A DNA stretch of 64,000 bases, taken from the NCBI GenBank assembly GCA_023664625.1, contig JAMPFD010000007.1, positions 62,001 to 126,000 of the forward strand, written 5' to 3'. Shown one piece after another: positions 36,301 through 41,198 of the stretch (position 1 is its first letter; every line of letters begins with the position of its first letter). A program made the position numbers and the translations under genes. The notes beneath the pieces are model-generated. The model was given only the letters and a program-made list of their open reading frames with translations, was not told where the DNA came from and searched no databases. The DNA comes from Bacillota bacterium. Lineage in GTDB: Bacteria > Bacteroidota > Bacteroidia > Bacteroidales > Bacteroidaceae.

Positions 36301-38667
36301 CTGTTTGGTATTCAGATAGTCATTGACAGCATCTCTCTGCTCGTCCGTCCACTCGGTGTTGTCAGCTTGAGCAACTCCATCGTCCCAATTATCTATCATC
36401 TGCAAATCCTCTGAGGTGAGGGCTTGCTCAACACGCTGACGTTGATACTCCAGCATATTCTTTGCATCGTTGCGTTCCTGTGAAGATGTCGCCTCGTAGC
36501 CATTCAGGTAGGATTCATTAAGCTGTTGCTTGTTTGGGTCCTGTTCACCACCACGAGACTGTGCCATGCTTGCAAGGTTGTAGCCTCGCATAATCATAGA
36601 GCGTTCCATATAGTCAAGAACCGCTGCCTTTTCCTTATCAGTGAAGTCTTTATCATTGACAATAGCCTCTGCAACGTCACCGAAATTTTCGTTGGTTGTG
36701 AGGTCAAGCGTAGCTTTCAACGGCTCCCATATATCTTTGCCGAGCAATTCGCCTACACGAGCATCGGATTTGTTCACACCGTGACGCATAGAAGCGTACT
36801 GTACAGCGTTGAAAGTGTGCTTTGCCGCACCCATCAGACCCATAGACAGAGCCATACCGCCCCATATATCACCATGAAAGTCCTTTGTAGCAAGCAGATT
36901 AGTGCGTGTGCCGTCAGGGGTTTGCACATAGGCATCGTCCAGATTGAGCATAGTGCGCCACAATTGACCGTAATATTCCTCGGCAACCTCACCAACATAG
37001 TCACTGACACCCATCTTGTTGAACATCTGCTGTGTCTGTCCCATGATACCGCCCAGTGCCTGTGCGTCAGCTTTAGCCAAAACACCGCTCAAACGCTTTG
37101 CGCCTACGACATTGGCAAGTTTGCTCATATTGCCGAGGGTTACAACAGGGTCAAGGTGTGCGCCAAACATCTCGGAATAGTTCTCAATGATGGAATTTGC
37201 TTCGCCCTGCCATATTGCGTTGCCCCAAGTCTTATCATTTGAGAAATCGTAGTTGCCGTTCTCGTCAACAACAACATCACCAAGTTTACGGTCTATGATG
37301 TCGGCTGCTGTCTTTCCTGCCTGTACTGTGTTGGTCATAAGAGGCGCACGAACAAGCAAATCATCTGCTGTAGTGCCAAGAGCCTTGATAGTCCAGTTTG
37401 TAGCCTCGTTTGCCAAACCTTTAAGACCGTTATTCTTTACATACCTCTTGAAACCTTGCTTCGCCATTTCTTCAACGGCTTTCTTGCCGACTGCCTTTGT
37501 CGCAAGTTTAACACCCTGTTTGCCGAAAATGTTCAGGGCATCGTAACCTCCACCTGTCAAAACGAAGTCAACCATGAATGCAGGCATTTCTCCAGCCATG
37601 ACACCCCAACCGTAAAGTTTTTGGTAATTTCCACCATATTCTTGCTGTGCAGCTTGATTCAGTGCAGTTTGCTCCATCATTATGTCAGATGCTTTTTTCT
37701 CACCCTCTGTATGACTGTTATTGCGTTCCAGCATTGCTGATGCATCCATCATGTCAGAAAAGCCTGCATCCCCCAGAACAGAACTGCCGATGCTTCCCAG
37801 TCCTCTGCTTACACCGCGCCAGAAACCTACATCGTCACCATGGTTGCGGTTGTATTCGTCCTGAAGCACACGAATCCTTTCATTTACTTGTGTAAGTGCT
37901 GCATGTAACTTCTTATACTCGTCATTTGCATAACGCTTGTTAGGCAATGTCTGGGAATAATAAACATTACCTCCTGTCACATTGCCTGCATCTGCCAACA
38001 TAGCCAAAGGAGAATCGTTCTTTGTGTCTTCCTCTTTGGCTATCTCGCCCATACGCTTCTCTATTTCATCACGCTGCTTGGTTGCCCTGCGTAACTGACC
38101 GCTGACGCTCATGTCTGCTGCCTGTCTATATTGGAAGCTCTCTGTATCTGCAATAGCCTTGCTGGTGTACCTGTTACCTGCTGGCGTGATGTAAGTCTGC
38201 TCAAACTTGCGCTTCGATGGATTGTACTGCATCTTGCTTTTCTTGGTCTGCTGACCGAGGTTGATACCGTACTCCATCATATTGCTCATGCGGTCGTTGA
38301 AATCAGCTGCCATTTGCTGTGTTCTGCGCATAGTGGTATTGATTTCAGTGCTCATTCTCGCCTTGTCTGCTTCGGAGAGCGGTGTACCTTTCGGCTTTGC
38401 ACTCTGCGGTGCTTCTGGGTTCTTTGTTGATGATGTTGCCGGCTCTGTCTTAGGGGCAGGAGTGGAAGCAGTACCAAATCCAAGGTTCTTCTCGAATTGG
38501 TCGTATGCCTCCATCTCATAGCCATCGTTGACAAGAGCATCATAAGCAGCCTTGCGCTTACCTACGTCCTGCAAATTCTTGCGAAACTGCTCTTCACTCT
38601 CCATCTCGTAACCATCCGACACAAATGTATCGTACAGCTTCTTGATTTTGTCTTTGTTATCGTTCAT
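21319..38667 (-). CDS. Giant phage polyvalent protein (ParB-like, nuclease-like, pyrophosphatase-like, N6-methyltransferase, strawberry-notch helicase, peptidase, membrane region)
   Basis: At 5,782 residues this is over a quarter of the window. Readable parts in order: two N-terminal repeats (LYDTFVSDGYEMES and AYDALVNDGYEMEA, 1-64); a DdrB-like ParB region (about 1300-1470, GNNRSDALRQ near 1383); a Barnase/EndoU/ColE5-type region (about 1815-1910, GLRHIEANHGK); an inorganic-pyrophosphatase-like region (about 2000-2130, GVDGDHIDVFL); an N6-adenine methyltransferase (LEPTAGNGM, NPPF at about 3088); a strawberry-notch type SF2 helicase (Walker A GDQTGVGKG near 3432, DESH near 3586, GRIDRTGQ near 3970); a metallopeptidase HEAVAH (4638-4643); and a C-terminal LPD-type region (NPDFVISNFMRDM near 5230) with a hydrophobic segment near 5440-5460. 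This is the architecture of injected polyvalent proteins such as P1 DarB, which protect incoming DNA. No frameshift is seen. Confidence 0.9.
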   Translation of the reverse strand: MNDNKDKIKKLYDTFVSDGYEMESEEQFRKNLQDVGKRKAAYDALVNDGYEMEAYDQFEKNLGFGTASTPAPKTEPATSSTKNPEAPQSAKPKGTPLSEADKARMSTEINTTMRRTQQMAADFNDRMSNMMEYGINLGQQTKKSKMQYNPSKRKFEQTYITPAGNRYTSKAIADTESFQYRQAADMSVSGQLRRATKQRDEIEKRMGEIAKEEDTKNDSPLAMLADAGNVTGGNVYYSQTLPNKRYANDEYKKLHAALTQVNERIRVLQDEYNRNHGDDVGFWRGVSRGLGSIGSSVLGDAGFSDMMDASAMLERNNSHTEGEKKASDIMMEQTALNQAAQQEYGGNYQKLYGWGVMAGEMPAFMVDFVLTGGGYDALNIFGKQGVKLATKAVGKKAVEEMAKQGFKRYVKNNGLKGLANEATNWTIKALGTTADDLLVRAPLMTNTVQAGKTAADIIDRKLGDVVVDENGNYDFSNDKTWGNAIWQGEANSIIENYSEMFGAHLDPVVTLGNMSKLANVVGAKRLSGVLAKADAQALGGIMGQTQQMFNKMGVSDYVGEVAEEYYGQLWRTMLNLDDAYVQTPDGTRTNLLATKDFHGDIWGGMALSMGLMGAAKHTFNAVQYASMRHGVNKSDARVGELLGKDIWEPLKATLDLTTNENFGDVAEAIVNDKDFTDKEKAAVLDYMERSMIMRGYNLASMAQSRGGEQDPNKQQLNESYLNGYEATSSQERNDAKNMLEYQRQRVEQALTSEDLQMIDNWDDGVAQADNTEWTDEQRDAVNDYLNTKQVYDGMKQRIHDDVDAEVENSNAMVDARVNTDTGMIQGATMKQDDRKVYIVSGNVVTYPDGTGVDLQASDQSIIVRDAETDELEQVAPDAVFSVDEAIDPNQAKAEAESVIVESAAQKFANEIDGTITLEAGNTFDVVDEDGRQASVTITPNADGVVDNGDGTVNVSMDNTNVVPIPVSALQEMVDAANMARVAQFEEQRAIENAQVKATEQEATRPQYALNDEVTLRDENGNSVRGSISADVDDDGKYEVYTEDPINGFRVNLFSRDELDDMLVEHNGEVIEQPIIVPESAEVAESTETDNNDTKNIPENGNIVEENILTAPQHTALERIPKDEQGQPIYEQTDSDTAWDAIVEQTEGDEAIAQSVADAMLADKEAELKKLEKAKPKGGVTIADKIAAEKERKAAISAAQDVVSVWKKIAGTSQRRKQEADLARRKEAEEQAAIRRAEEEKLRAEREEAERIEREALNGVPDMVDDKPQDARARGYRRVTGTKIDRQQPLGAKKGKNVQVRFSDSDIADGSVALINADQLQPSHVGGVRNPLHFIDEAQPKERNDDASKMSSRKIAANMRPEEITSSVTAYTGAPTVNSRGEVIQGNNRSDALRQMWQSEPEQATKYKQYLTDHAEEFGLDPADIEAMERPVLVNMLDVDDNKAIELGQFVAQDTESGGTERIKPKNAVQKIGGNMGSFANLLLRSADDETSFSGLVDTNGVDVLKWMSGKGYITPTQYQSAFDSKGNLTAEAKNDLKGIMYQSIFKGGSTRLEEMFNTLPAKAQKTILATAYRDYDSPNAERMVEEIQNSIRAFYALMQDATFVEAKNYKDVRLAIEGWKRQYQMDDVTGESYLPAEYFSNFALNLAALYKGESQSLIQATFNKMFDLIQGTQEETLFEKPDNTPRSLAQAIKETLNIDYNGQQRNNVLAGDSTASQDGQGSRGASEAGERSEDGNGTADRAGGTESGSGQDETATNNGGERLRNVDRRGNMGHLAERQGGLDETGEIDENGIPFVRSPKGKYEFGTIDENTGLTAAPIKLSSGFQDENGKGYGLRHIEANHGKQIRAAGFSSVEEFVSYVAENYDEENIRVGKRREGINSPTYLLQVTDKHDNTLFVELSKDGSYWNVNSAGIFRKGYSNKKETVAKTEPQQPNNAVSDGSSLSKDEQGGMSSDEPNGKPTVSVSSAGKVTNNSRKTSELGEKIAQAEAKTEQNPTKKQKEAGNYKKGHVQIGAFDVTIENPKGSVRSGVDANGNKWETEMHNTYGYIRGTEGVDGDHIDVFLADNIDSWDGRKVFVIDQYNEDGSFDEHKVMFGFNNAEDAYAAYLSNYEKGWENTHKIMNTPANLEDFEKWIDSSHRKTKPFVEYSDVKKKLEAEQKQNLSNFKVGDVVRDYYTNRLYRIKKFTKTGLCTIAELDSSGNETASTTFNADNNPRFSKAEVTATTSKEDKQEKSAVAKVNVENLFGALNTKGETKLSDHATPIEEEAGSTNKSGYSVEPAQYTTKRGKVLDMQLVKFDRELSKDEVRNAKTLAKELKGWYDKEKGGFMMRTTEDAQKLADAVMDESGESLEDAAPLSLNDVKETSGIEKAEATQGATSDKQEAPADDIHKLVTNERYEQLKKRMLAKMNQLNMGIDPEMLAIGTEMAVYHIEGGARKFAQYAKAMIEDLGDAIRPYLKSFYNAVRDLPEAQELANSMDSYDDVAKFDVANFDKASINALATAEMVVAESEAEEQATEAKEAITNQRNTERRQKNEQTKADTETIAKKAASVASKAESVAETSKDTKELNRAAEQIDEALAKVNDQLALLGYYEADPVENDFNEANGYMHNAEKKAVADAVKLAKQLVADLGLNIDKVTGATTANRSKRKNVVTANIAPAGGDIVIRLPLSEGSELYMNIVLEPSSERGLRTFAGDNLMMTRFMYRVEGQDAKRSENIWIPSHLIDDNILTYAELLRRVSSDVKPYIQKAESTAEVRMKEFEAMAERDEFPYTVTPEVEKQLAESKKQKETDTHGFKVGDKVLFKRNDGKNKWEEATIVDFGGGVDVTLDTGNAPIMYEAAKFSQIKPSTEESVKEEPKPKKKQVSSQTLIADLFGGTDEAEATEQQNSEENATPVPVDASIQRKFALAVKDDMLSALDTDTKPYRSIIDLRKRASELGMEVDNDGRTDILLQELVEDGLVRAARKVIAKYGRDSRESYDLVCKLYDMQPTIAARSSNRIKMQQYSTPLPMSWIADRFAMESQPSAQVLEPTAGNGMLVFTIPVKQVHVNELDETRLDNLREQGFAQVTQQDATEPFEGDEKYDAVIANPPFGKREAVEYDGKMIPGLDPQITLNALASMKDEGRAAIIIGGNMEYASNGGLKGLKPFFTYLYDHYNVSGVINMDGKLYAKQGTTFPTRMILINGRRSEEERAQTAIYPPVQSKALRKAESFEDLYEILNEVLNSNEKTNGTEILRSRERKSAPVNNQPSGRTDGEGHREQSRKDDTSRRGERGERTNVEQSPKQSEGVLRGERRENTGNGEDRNTPTRSERGDSGRSNEPDTKRVAGVGVSPNRVGLKTEQKKRTLTEEKLSYRPHNGAFSLNSVAPAAMVEAMDNVLSQIEQEYGSIDEFIKNELGYATIEDAHAALAAEQMDSVAMAIYQMKKGQALIIGDQTGVGKGRQMAALIRWAVMRGEKPVFITQKADLFSDIYRDLVDVGSGDLKPFIFNSDGAMVDAKGNAVHKPLSQKEMAKVLASVELPDEYDFAVLTYSQVNTGDAISQQELEEAAKKRGARVKKSKASKEGKATPKATFLRTIANDNYLFLDESHTAAGSSNTGAYLQSILRSAKAATFASATFAKRPDTMPLYAIRTAMSQAKVEPDKMIGIIEKGGVTLQEIMSRELTNAGQMVRRERDMSDVKTDWKTINDPATIKRARENYDKTIAAFNAIIKFQENYVKPKIEELDMELAITAESAGVKRGTDKMGVENVPFASKTYNYTKQLMLALKVDAIADEVEAEINAGRHPVIALESTMESTIKDYSAGDVIAEPTFSASLLKGLDSVMQYTVKDEDGNESHAYYTPKQLGEAGEKAYYELQQFISESTSGIFISPLDAIIERLHEKGYKVGELTGRNMYVERNAKGEVVVKRRTDKDKKKMQREFNDGTLDVLILNKSASTGISLHASERFSDQRQRTMIIAQPLSDINDYMQMIGRIDRTGQVHRGYYINLGLPVPAENRFLMMLSTKLKSLNANTTTSQDSDSNEVEAPDLLNKYGSQVVVEYLRDNVDVYEKMCTPLKKAGAGAGRVQASELDEYKPQEDDARKVTGYVALLSTKEQEEFYDDVVRRYNELIKYLNDTGSNDLKISVMPLRATTLDKRVSSEGIDPNGSNPFARNSYVEKVEMDVLRKPMKAEEVKKVISQINNGNADGHLQSVKDTIHREDKARIAAENERYEKAKAKAAEDIAKQTEKINRQQKRTAEEKSEAIARITTDTNERVEAKHQDNMIRLNSNSDQLLRRLDMFEVGGTYLVPETLESMVFDFASPAIFCGYKTKDKKITASTTFAVFATLDGRRRVEVKLSDGTALTSIDKMTNDNWDSARSTTLDNWDAQIPNETRKQGFIMTGNILQAIADTQDEHGGYPGQLISYTDIDGNVHDGILMPDKWNASMLKTSGAPISSRMQQIKQYETVTSCDGKVRIEGGSWSNMHYLTVPKSKKDGAQYYENADLLKAAGGNFYPYRGQLRADIPASQIDKVVAVLSRLGVKIKGQNEDELSRNGDGTYSDDALSYENDPIAKWTGKSPRSKAQRKAFAERERQRMVERVNELVEKLGLDNVEVVTDASTLEGKKQRAKGFYSKSIGKITIVIPNHVNVFDVEQTLLHEAVAHYGLRQLFGEHFDTFLDNVFNNADESIRREIVEMAKKHDWYFRTATEEYLAGLAENTDFEHTNASWWSKIKSWFLDMLHNIGFEGFSDVTLTDNELRYILWRSYENLADPGRYRSILGEAEDVAKQQDLKVGNYQVQNSSSQQTAVADDALFRDGDPKVHERVLARDRYEQRVKRGWYQTQEALQDSMLGLREAMEAMLKADRKHGNIEDVSGFENAYLGENRLSSTNKAEADAFAHLLFKPMLDEVANLAHTEAEREELTDYMMAKHGLERNIVMAERDFNKYISETPNGTKTLDDFRARDYAGLTALTGMDDVADAEAEAQAMVASYESRHDTTDLWDKVNAVNAATLSKTYECGMMSKETYESVKSMYEYYIPLRGFDEKTSNEAYAYLTDKHSAFNAPIKKAHGRSSKADDPFANMQSMAEGAITQGNRNKLVKQRFLNFVLNHPSDLASVSDLWIQYDDVTDEWKPVFPDNIETTDTPDEVEKKMNDFNERMKQLAESKPDKYKRGKDAVGIPYRVVESGDLRQHQIVVKRNGRDYIITINGNPRAAQAINGQTNPDNDMSGAIGAVLRGGEKINRQLSAFYTTRNPDFVISNFMRDMLYTNTMVWVKESPNYALRFHRNVALANPARLKILLAKHRKGELDMSDPIEKMFHQFMVNGGETGYANIRDIEQHKNDIRRELKKANGKISVRRAWDWLGERFDEYNRAVENCARFAAFITSRQFGRSIDRAIYDAKDISVNFNKKGSGAKFYDAVGQTRAGNVSSLISGLGRSGFVFWNAAIQGTTNFGRQTKRHPAKALTAMATMFILGALMAYLNGDDDDDDKNAYYNLPDHVRRSNLLFRAGEHWISLPLPQEYRAIYGMGELMSSVLSGKEHYTDGELAEKIMGQMTQVFPLDIMEGGGGLGAFIPSSVKPLAEAYVMEKSWTGMPLYKNTPYNKDMPEWTKAYKSANKYIVGLAETMNEATGGDPYTKGAIDINPAKVEYMLNGYFGGVFSTIDKMVKTGETFFGDREYDPRSVLLVNRLLKAGDERTEFRAINNEYFRLKNEHDIIKNRLKHYEDDTDNGVFDYAEKIDFLYNSPEFARYEIFEDYRKDIEDLTKELKEAADEEEYKEVELELNALKKEMILEMNETRNRK

Positions 38668-38676
38668 TGCTTATAA

Positions 38677-39894
38677 TTATGCTGTTGGACTTTTCTTTCC
38701 TCCCGATGAGTTCCCTGCGGTCGGGCTGCTTTTCTTCTTGGCTGGCTTCTTCGAGTAACCACCATTAGGCTTTGTGACGGTCGTAGTGGTACGATTAGTT
38801 TCTTGTTTCCCAGTCTTCCTGTTTTTCTTGCCGGGTTCTTCTTTGGTCGTTGTGGTAGTTTCGTTGTTCTCCACCCATGTACCATTTTCACGAGAACGTC
38901 TTTCGGCTTCTTCCTTACTGGTGGCATAGTGTTCCCTGCCGTCCTTGTCATACCACAGGTATGTAGCCTTTCCTCCATTTCGGTTATAGTACCCTGCTCT
39001 TGCACTGGAAGCCGATGCACTTGCACGTTGTGCTGTCCCCCTTGCTTTTTCGGTGGCCACCTTAGCCTTTTCAAGCTCTTCGGCATAGTTGGCTTCTATA
39101 CCTTTACGCTTGGCTTCCGCCTCGGCTGCATTTATTTTATGCCCTGCAAGCATCAGGTTCAGTTCGTGCATGGCTGCATCACGTTTGTCTTTGGCTGCTG
39201 CTCTCGCCTCGGCTGCTGCCGCTCTCGCATCTGCCAACTTGTCACGCTCAAGTTGGTAATCCCAGTTGCGCTTGTCCTTGTCGTTGGCATCATCGGCTGC
39301 TTTCGCCCTCAGATAACCGTTGAAATAGTTGATAGCATTGTCCTTCCTATCTTTCTCCAACTTATCCCAACGGTTCTGCACAGCTTCCGACATGGTATTG
39401 CGCCCTGTGTAGGCGTTCGGTGCGTACTGAGATGTGAAGAAAAGGTTTGATAGGGCGGACACTCCATCACCGATGGCTGCCCAAATCTGGTCACGCTTTT
39501 TCTTCTTGCGTTCCTTTTCCAATTGTTCGGGGGTAGGTTGTTCATAAGGGTTCAGCTTCTTCCACATGTCAAGATAACTCAATCCCTCGGCTTCTGGTGC
39601 TGCTTCGTTACCCTCCGCAGGTTGCGTTTCTACCTGTGCTGCCGGATGTGTCTCAGGTGCATTTTCGCCGGAGTTCTGCTCTGCCCACTCCTGCGTTCCT
39701 TTTGCTGGTGGTGTTGTGTCCACTTGGGTAGCATCCTGTTCAACACGTTCTTGTGCACCCTTTGGCGGTGGTGGGTCTTTCATCTGCGGAGTGTCATTAC
39801 TGCCTCCATTGTGCTCAGCCCATTCCATTGAGCCTTTAGGTGGGTCGGTGGGTTCTGCACCACCGTCCCCGAAATAATCTCCTAATTTTGCCAT
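38677..39894 (-). CDS. Virion-associated protein with N-terminal repeats and long coiled coil
   Basis: This is a 405-residue protein, nine bases upstream of the giant gene on the same strand. The N terminus has three imperfect repeats (PPKGSMEWAEHNGG, PPKGAQERVEQD, PAKGTQEWAEQNSG). A central part reads SYLDMWKKLNPYEQPTPEQL, then a possible amphipathic helix (IWAAIGDGVSALSNLFFTSQ), then a long Ala/Arg/Lys/Glu coiled coil (about 215-295) and a low-complexity Thr/Lys/Ser tail. Composition and place between an internal-protein-like gene and the polyvalent protein suggest an internal or ejected virion protein. No enzyme motif. Confidence 0.55.
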   Translation of the reverse strand: MAKLGDYFGDGGAEPTDPPKGSMEWAEHNGGSNDTPQMKDPPPPKGAQERVEQDATQVDTTPPAKGTQEWAEQNSGENAPETHPAAQVETQPAEGNEAAPEAEGLSYLDMWKKLNPYEQPTPEQLEKERKKKKRDQIWAAIGDGVSALSNLFFTSQYAPNAYTGRNTMSEAVQNRWDKLEKDRKDNAINYFNGYLRAKAADDANDKDKRNWDYQLERDKLADARAAAAEARAAAKDKRDAAMHELNLMLAGHKINAAEAEAKRKGIEANYAEELEKAKVATEKARGTAQRASASASSARAGYYNRNGGKATYLWYDKDGREHYATSKEEAERRSRENGTWVENNETTTTTKEEPGKKNRKTGKQETNRTTTTVTKPNGGYSKKPAKKKSSPTAGNSSGGKKSPTA

Positions 39895-39906
39895 AGCTGA
39901 ATGAGT

Positions 39907-40386
39907 TTAGAATGGCATCGAAGATGCTGCACTGGTTACACCTTGCACTGCCTGACTGATAGCCTGAGCCTTGCCTTGTTCAATCGCATTAAGCTGCTGG
40001 ACATACTGGTCGTCCTTTTGCATGTACTGCTGCTCAATAGTGTCTTTTCGTGCGTCTGCGTTGGCTGCAATCTGTGAGGTTGCAGAAGCAAGAGCCTCAT
40101 TGTTGGCTGCTTTGGCTGCTGCAACGCTCTCCTCAGTACCTCCCATGACTGCTTGCGCACCTGCAGCCTGTTTGTTTCGGTTCTTAATACTCTCCTCGGT
40201 CATTGTAAGAATGCGCTGCGCATCTGCACGCTGTGTTGCATCCTCATTATACCTGCGGTCGTACCAATCTTGATTTTTTTTGCGCTGGGCTTCAATGTTC
40301 CCCTTCATCTTCTTCATGGCTCGTGAAGCCGAGATACCTCCGAAGATAGAACCTGCCGCGCCTACTGCTGCTCCGATAAGTCCCAT
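39907..40386 (-). CDS. Internal virion / ejection-type protein (T7 gp14-like N terminus)
   Basis: This is a 159-residue protein. The start MGLIGAAVGAAGSIFGGISA is a Gly/Ala-rich membrane-active segment like that of T7 gp14-type internal core proteins, followed by a long Ala/Gln/Lys-rich helical region (NIEAQRKKNQDWYDRRYNED; IAANADARKDTIEQQYMQK). Such proteins are ejected to form a channel across the envelope in short-tailed phages. It is the first gene of the minus-strand run that contains the giant protein and portal. Assignment is by pattern and context. Confidence 0.6.
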   Translation of the reverse strand: MGLIGAAVGAAGSIFGGISASRAMKKMKGNIEAQRKKNQDWYDRRYNEDATQRADAQRILTMTEESIKNRNKQAAGAQAVMGGTEESVAAAKAANNEALASATSQIAANADARKDTIEQQYMQKDDQYVQQLNAIEQGKAQAISQAVQGVTSAASSMPF

Positions 40387-40419
40387 AATCTAATCTGTTG
40401 ATATTGTCATAAGTTATAC

Positions 40420-40449
40420 TTTGCGTGCGAAATTAAAACATTAACTTCG
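40420..40449 (+). promoter_or_regulatory. Candidate promoter for small DNA-binding-type gene
   Basis: TTTG (40420-40423) and TAACTTCG (40442-40449) are 18 bases apart; the second differs from TAnnTTTG by one base. The spacing is slightly short. It lies 31 bases upstream of the ATG at 40480 in the gap between divergent genes. Confidence 0.4.
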
Positions 40450-40479
40450 CATCATCGTTTTATCTTATTACAAACAAAC

Positions 40480-40767
40480 ATGGCATTAGGAAAGAAGACT
40501 GGTGGACGTACAGCCGGAACACCTAACAAAAAAACGGCTGCTATTCGAGAGGTCGTTACAAGCCTTGTCGAAGAATACTCAAGCAAGGGGCAGATGATGG
40601 AAGACCTTGCAGAACTGGACCCAAAAGACCGCCTCATGGTCATTGTCAAGCTCACAGAGTATGTAATCCCAAAACTGCAATCAACAACGCTTGATGTTGT
40701 GGCTGAGAACAAGAAAACCATTGAAGACCGCCTTATCGAACTTGCGGAGGAAGATGAAGACGAGTAG
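40480..40767 (+). CDS. Small phage protein of the GGRxxGTPNKKT type
   Basis: This is a 95-residue protein beginning MALGKKTGGRTAGTPNKKT, a basic N terminus shared by many phage proteins annotated as DUF5681-like or as small terminase candidates. A helical part (IREVVTSLVEEYSSKG), a DPKDRLMVIVKLTEYVIPKL segment and an acidic C terminus (LIELAEEDEDE) follow. It is the only plus-strand gene in this part of the prophage and borders the TGTACA-box region. DNA binding is plausible; whether it or the 15.7 kb protein is the small terminase is undecided. Confidence 0.6.
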   Translation: MALGKKTGGRTAGTPNKKTAAIREVVTSLVEEYSSKGQMMEDLAELDPKDRLMVIVKLTEYVIPKLQSTTLDVVAENKKTIEDRLIELAEEDEDE

Positions 40768-40885
40768 AACATCTACTACCGTCTACTTTAGATAAGACTC
40801 TTTTTCTCATTTAAGTTGAAGATTGTTTTTGGGACGGGACGGGGCAGCACAGCAACAAAAGTGTTGCTCCCTTTGTTTGTAGGAC

Positions 40886-40914
40886 TTGTACAAATAAGGG
40901 GTATTTCTTCGGAT
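40886..40914 (+). repeat. 29-base direct repeat, copy 1
   Basis: It is identical over 29 bases to 41020-41048, starting TTGTACAAATAAGGGG and ending CTTCGGAT. The two copies are 134 bases apart. Confidence 0.85.
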
Positions 40915-41019
40915 AAATGTACAACAACAAACAATTAAAACCAATATCTGTACAAGAAAGGCTCTTTTCTGTATATTTCCTCGCAAAAAAAGGCTATAAT
41001 TGTACATTTATTGCCATAA

Positions 41020-41048
41020 TTGTACAAATAAGGGGTATTTCTTCGGAT
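41020..41048 (+). repeat. 29-base direct repeat, copy 2
   Basis: Second identical copy of the repeat at 40886-40914. Each begins with the palindrome TTGTACAA. Confidence 0.85.
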
Positions 41049-41140
41049 TTCCTCGCCTAAAGTATAGTATAATATATCTACTACATCTACCGCGCGTGCA
41101 TGCGCACGTGAAAGTTTTTTTGAATTTTAGAAATAAGAAA

Positions 41141-41169
41141 AGCCCACAAGAAATAAATCCTTGTGGGCT
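41141..41169 (-). terminator. Intrinsic terminator after integrase
   Basis: A ten-pair perfect stem AGCCCACAAG / CTTGTGGGCT with a nine-base loop lies 30 bases past the integrase stop. On the minus strand it is followed by TTTCTTATTT. Confidence 0.8.
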
Positions 41170-41198
41170 GTATCATTTTCGTAAAGTCACGAAATAGG

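Larger units (their letters stand above)
40768..41198. other. Repeat-rich noncoding region with TGTACA boxes next to integrase
   Basis: There is no credible gene in these 431 bases. Five TGTACA palindromes start at 40887, 40918, 40949, 41001 and 41021; the spacings 31, 31, 52 and 20 are close to whole helical turns. A 29-base direct repeat (40886-40914 and 41020-41048) includes the first and last box. ATTTCCTCGC also occurs twice (about 40976 and 41047). A GCGCGTGCATGCGCACG near-palindrome lies at about 41092-41108. The integrase terminator follows. The region could be an operator array, replication origin or recombination-accessory site. Confidence 0.6.

Noticed and set aside
40781..40806. 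GTCTA/TAAGAC hairpin with T run after the 95-residue gene
   Set aside because: Stem of only four to five pairs with a bulge; too weak to list as a terminator.
40886..41048. Direct repeats as a CRISPR array
   Set aside because: Only two copies 134 bases apart and no cas genes; better explained as a control region.
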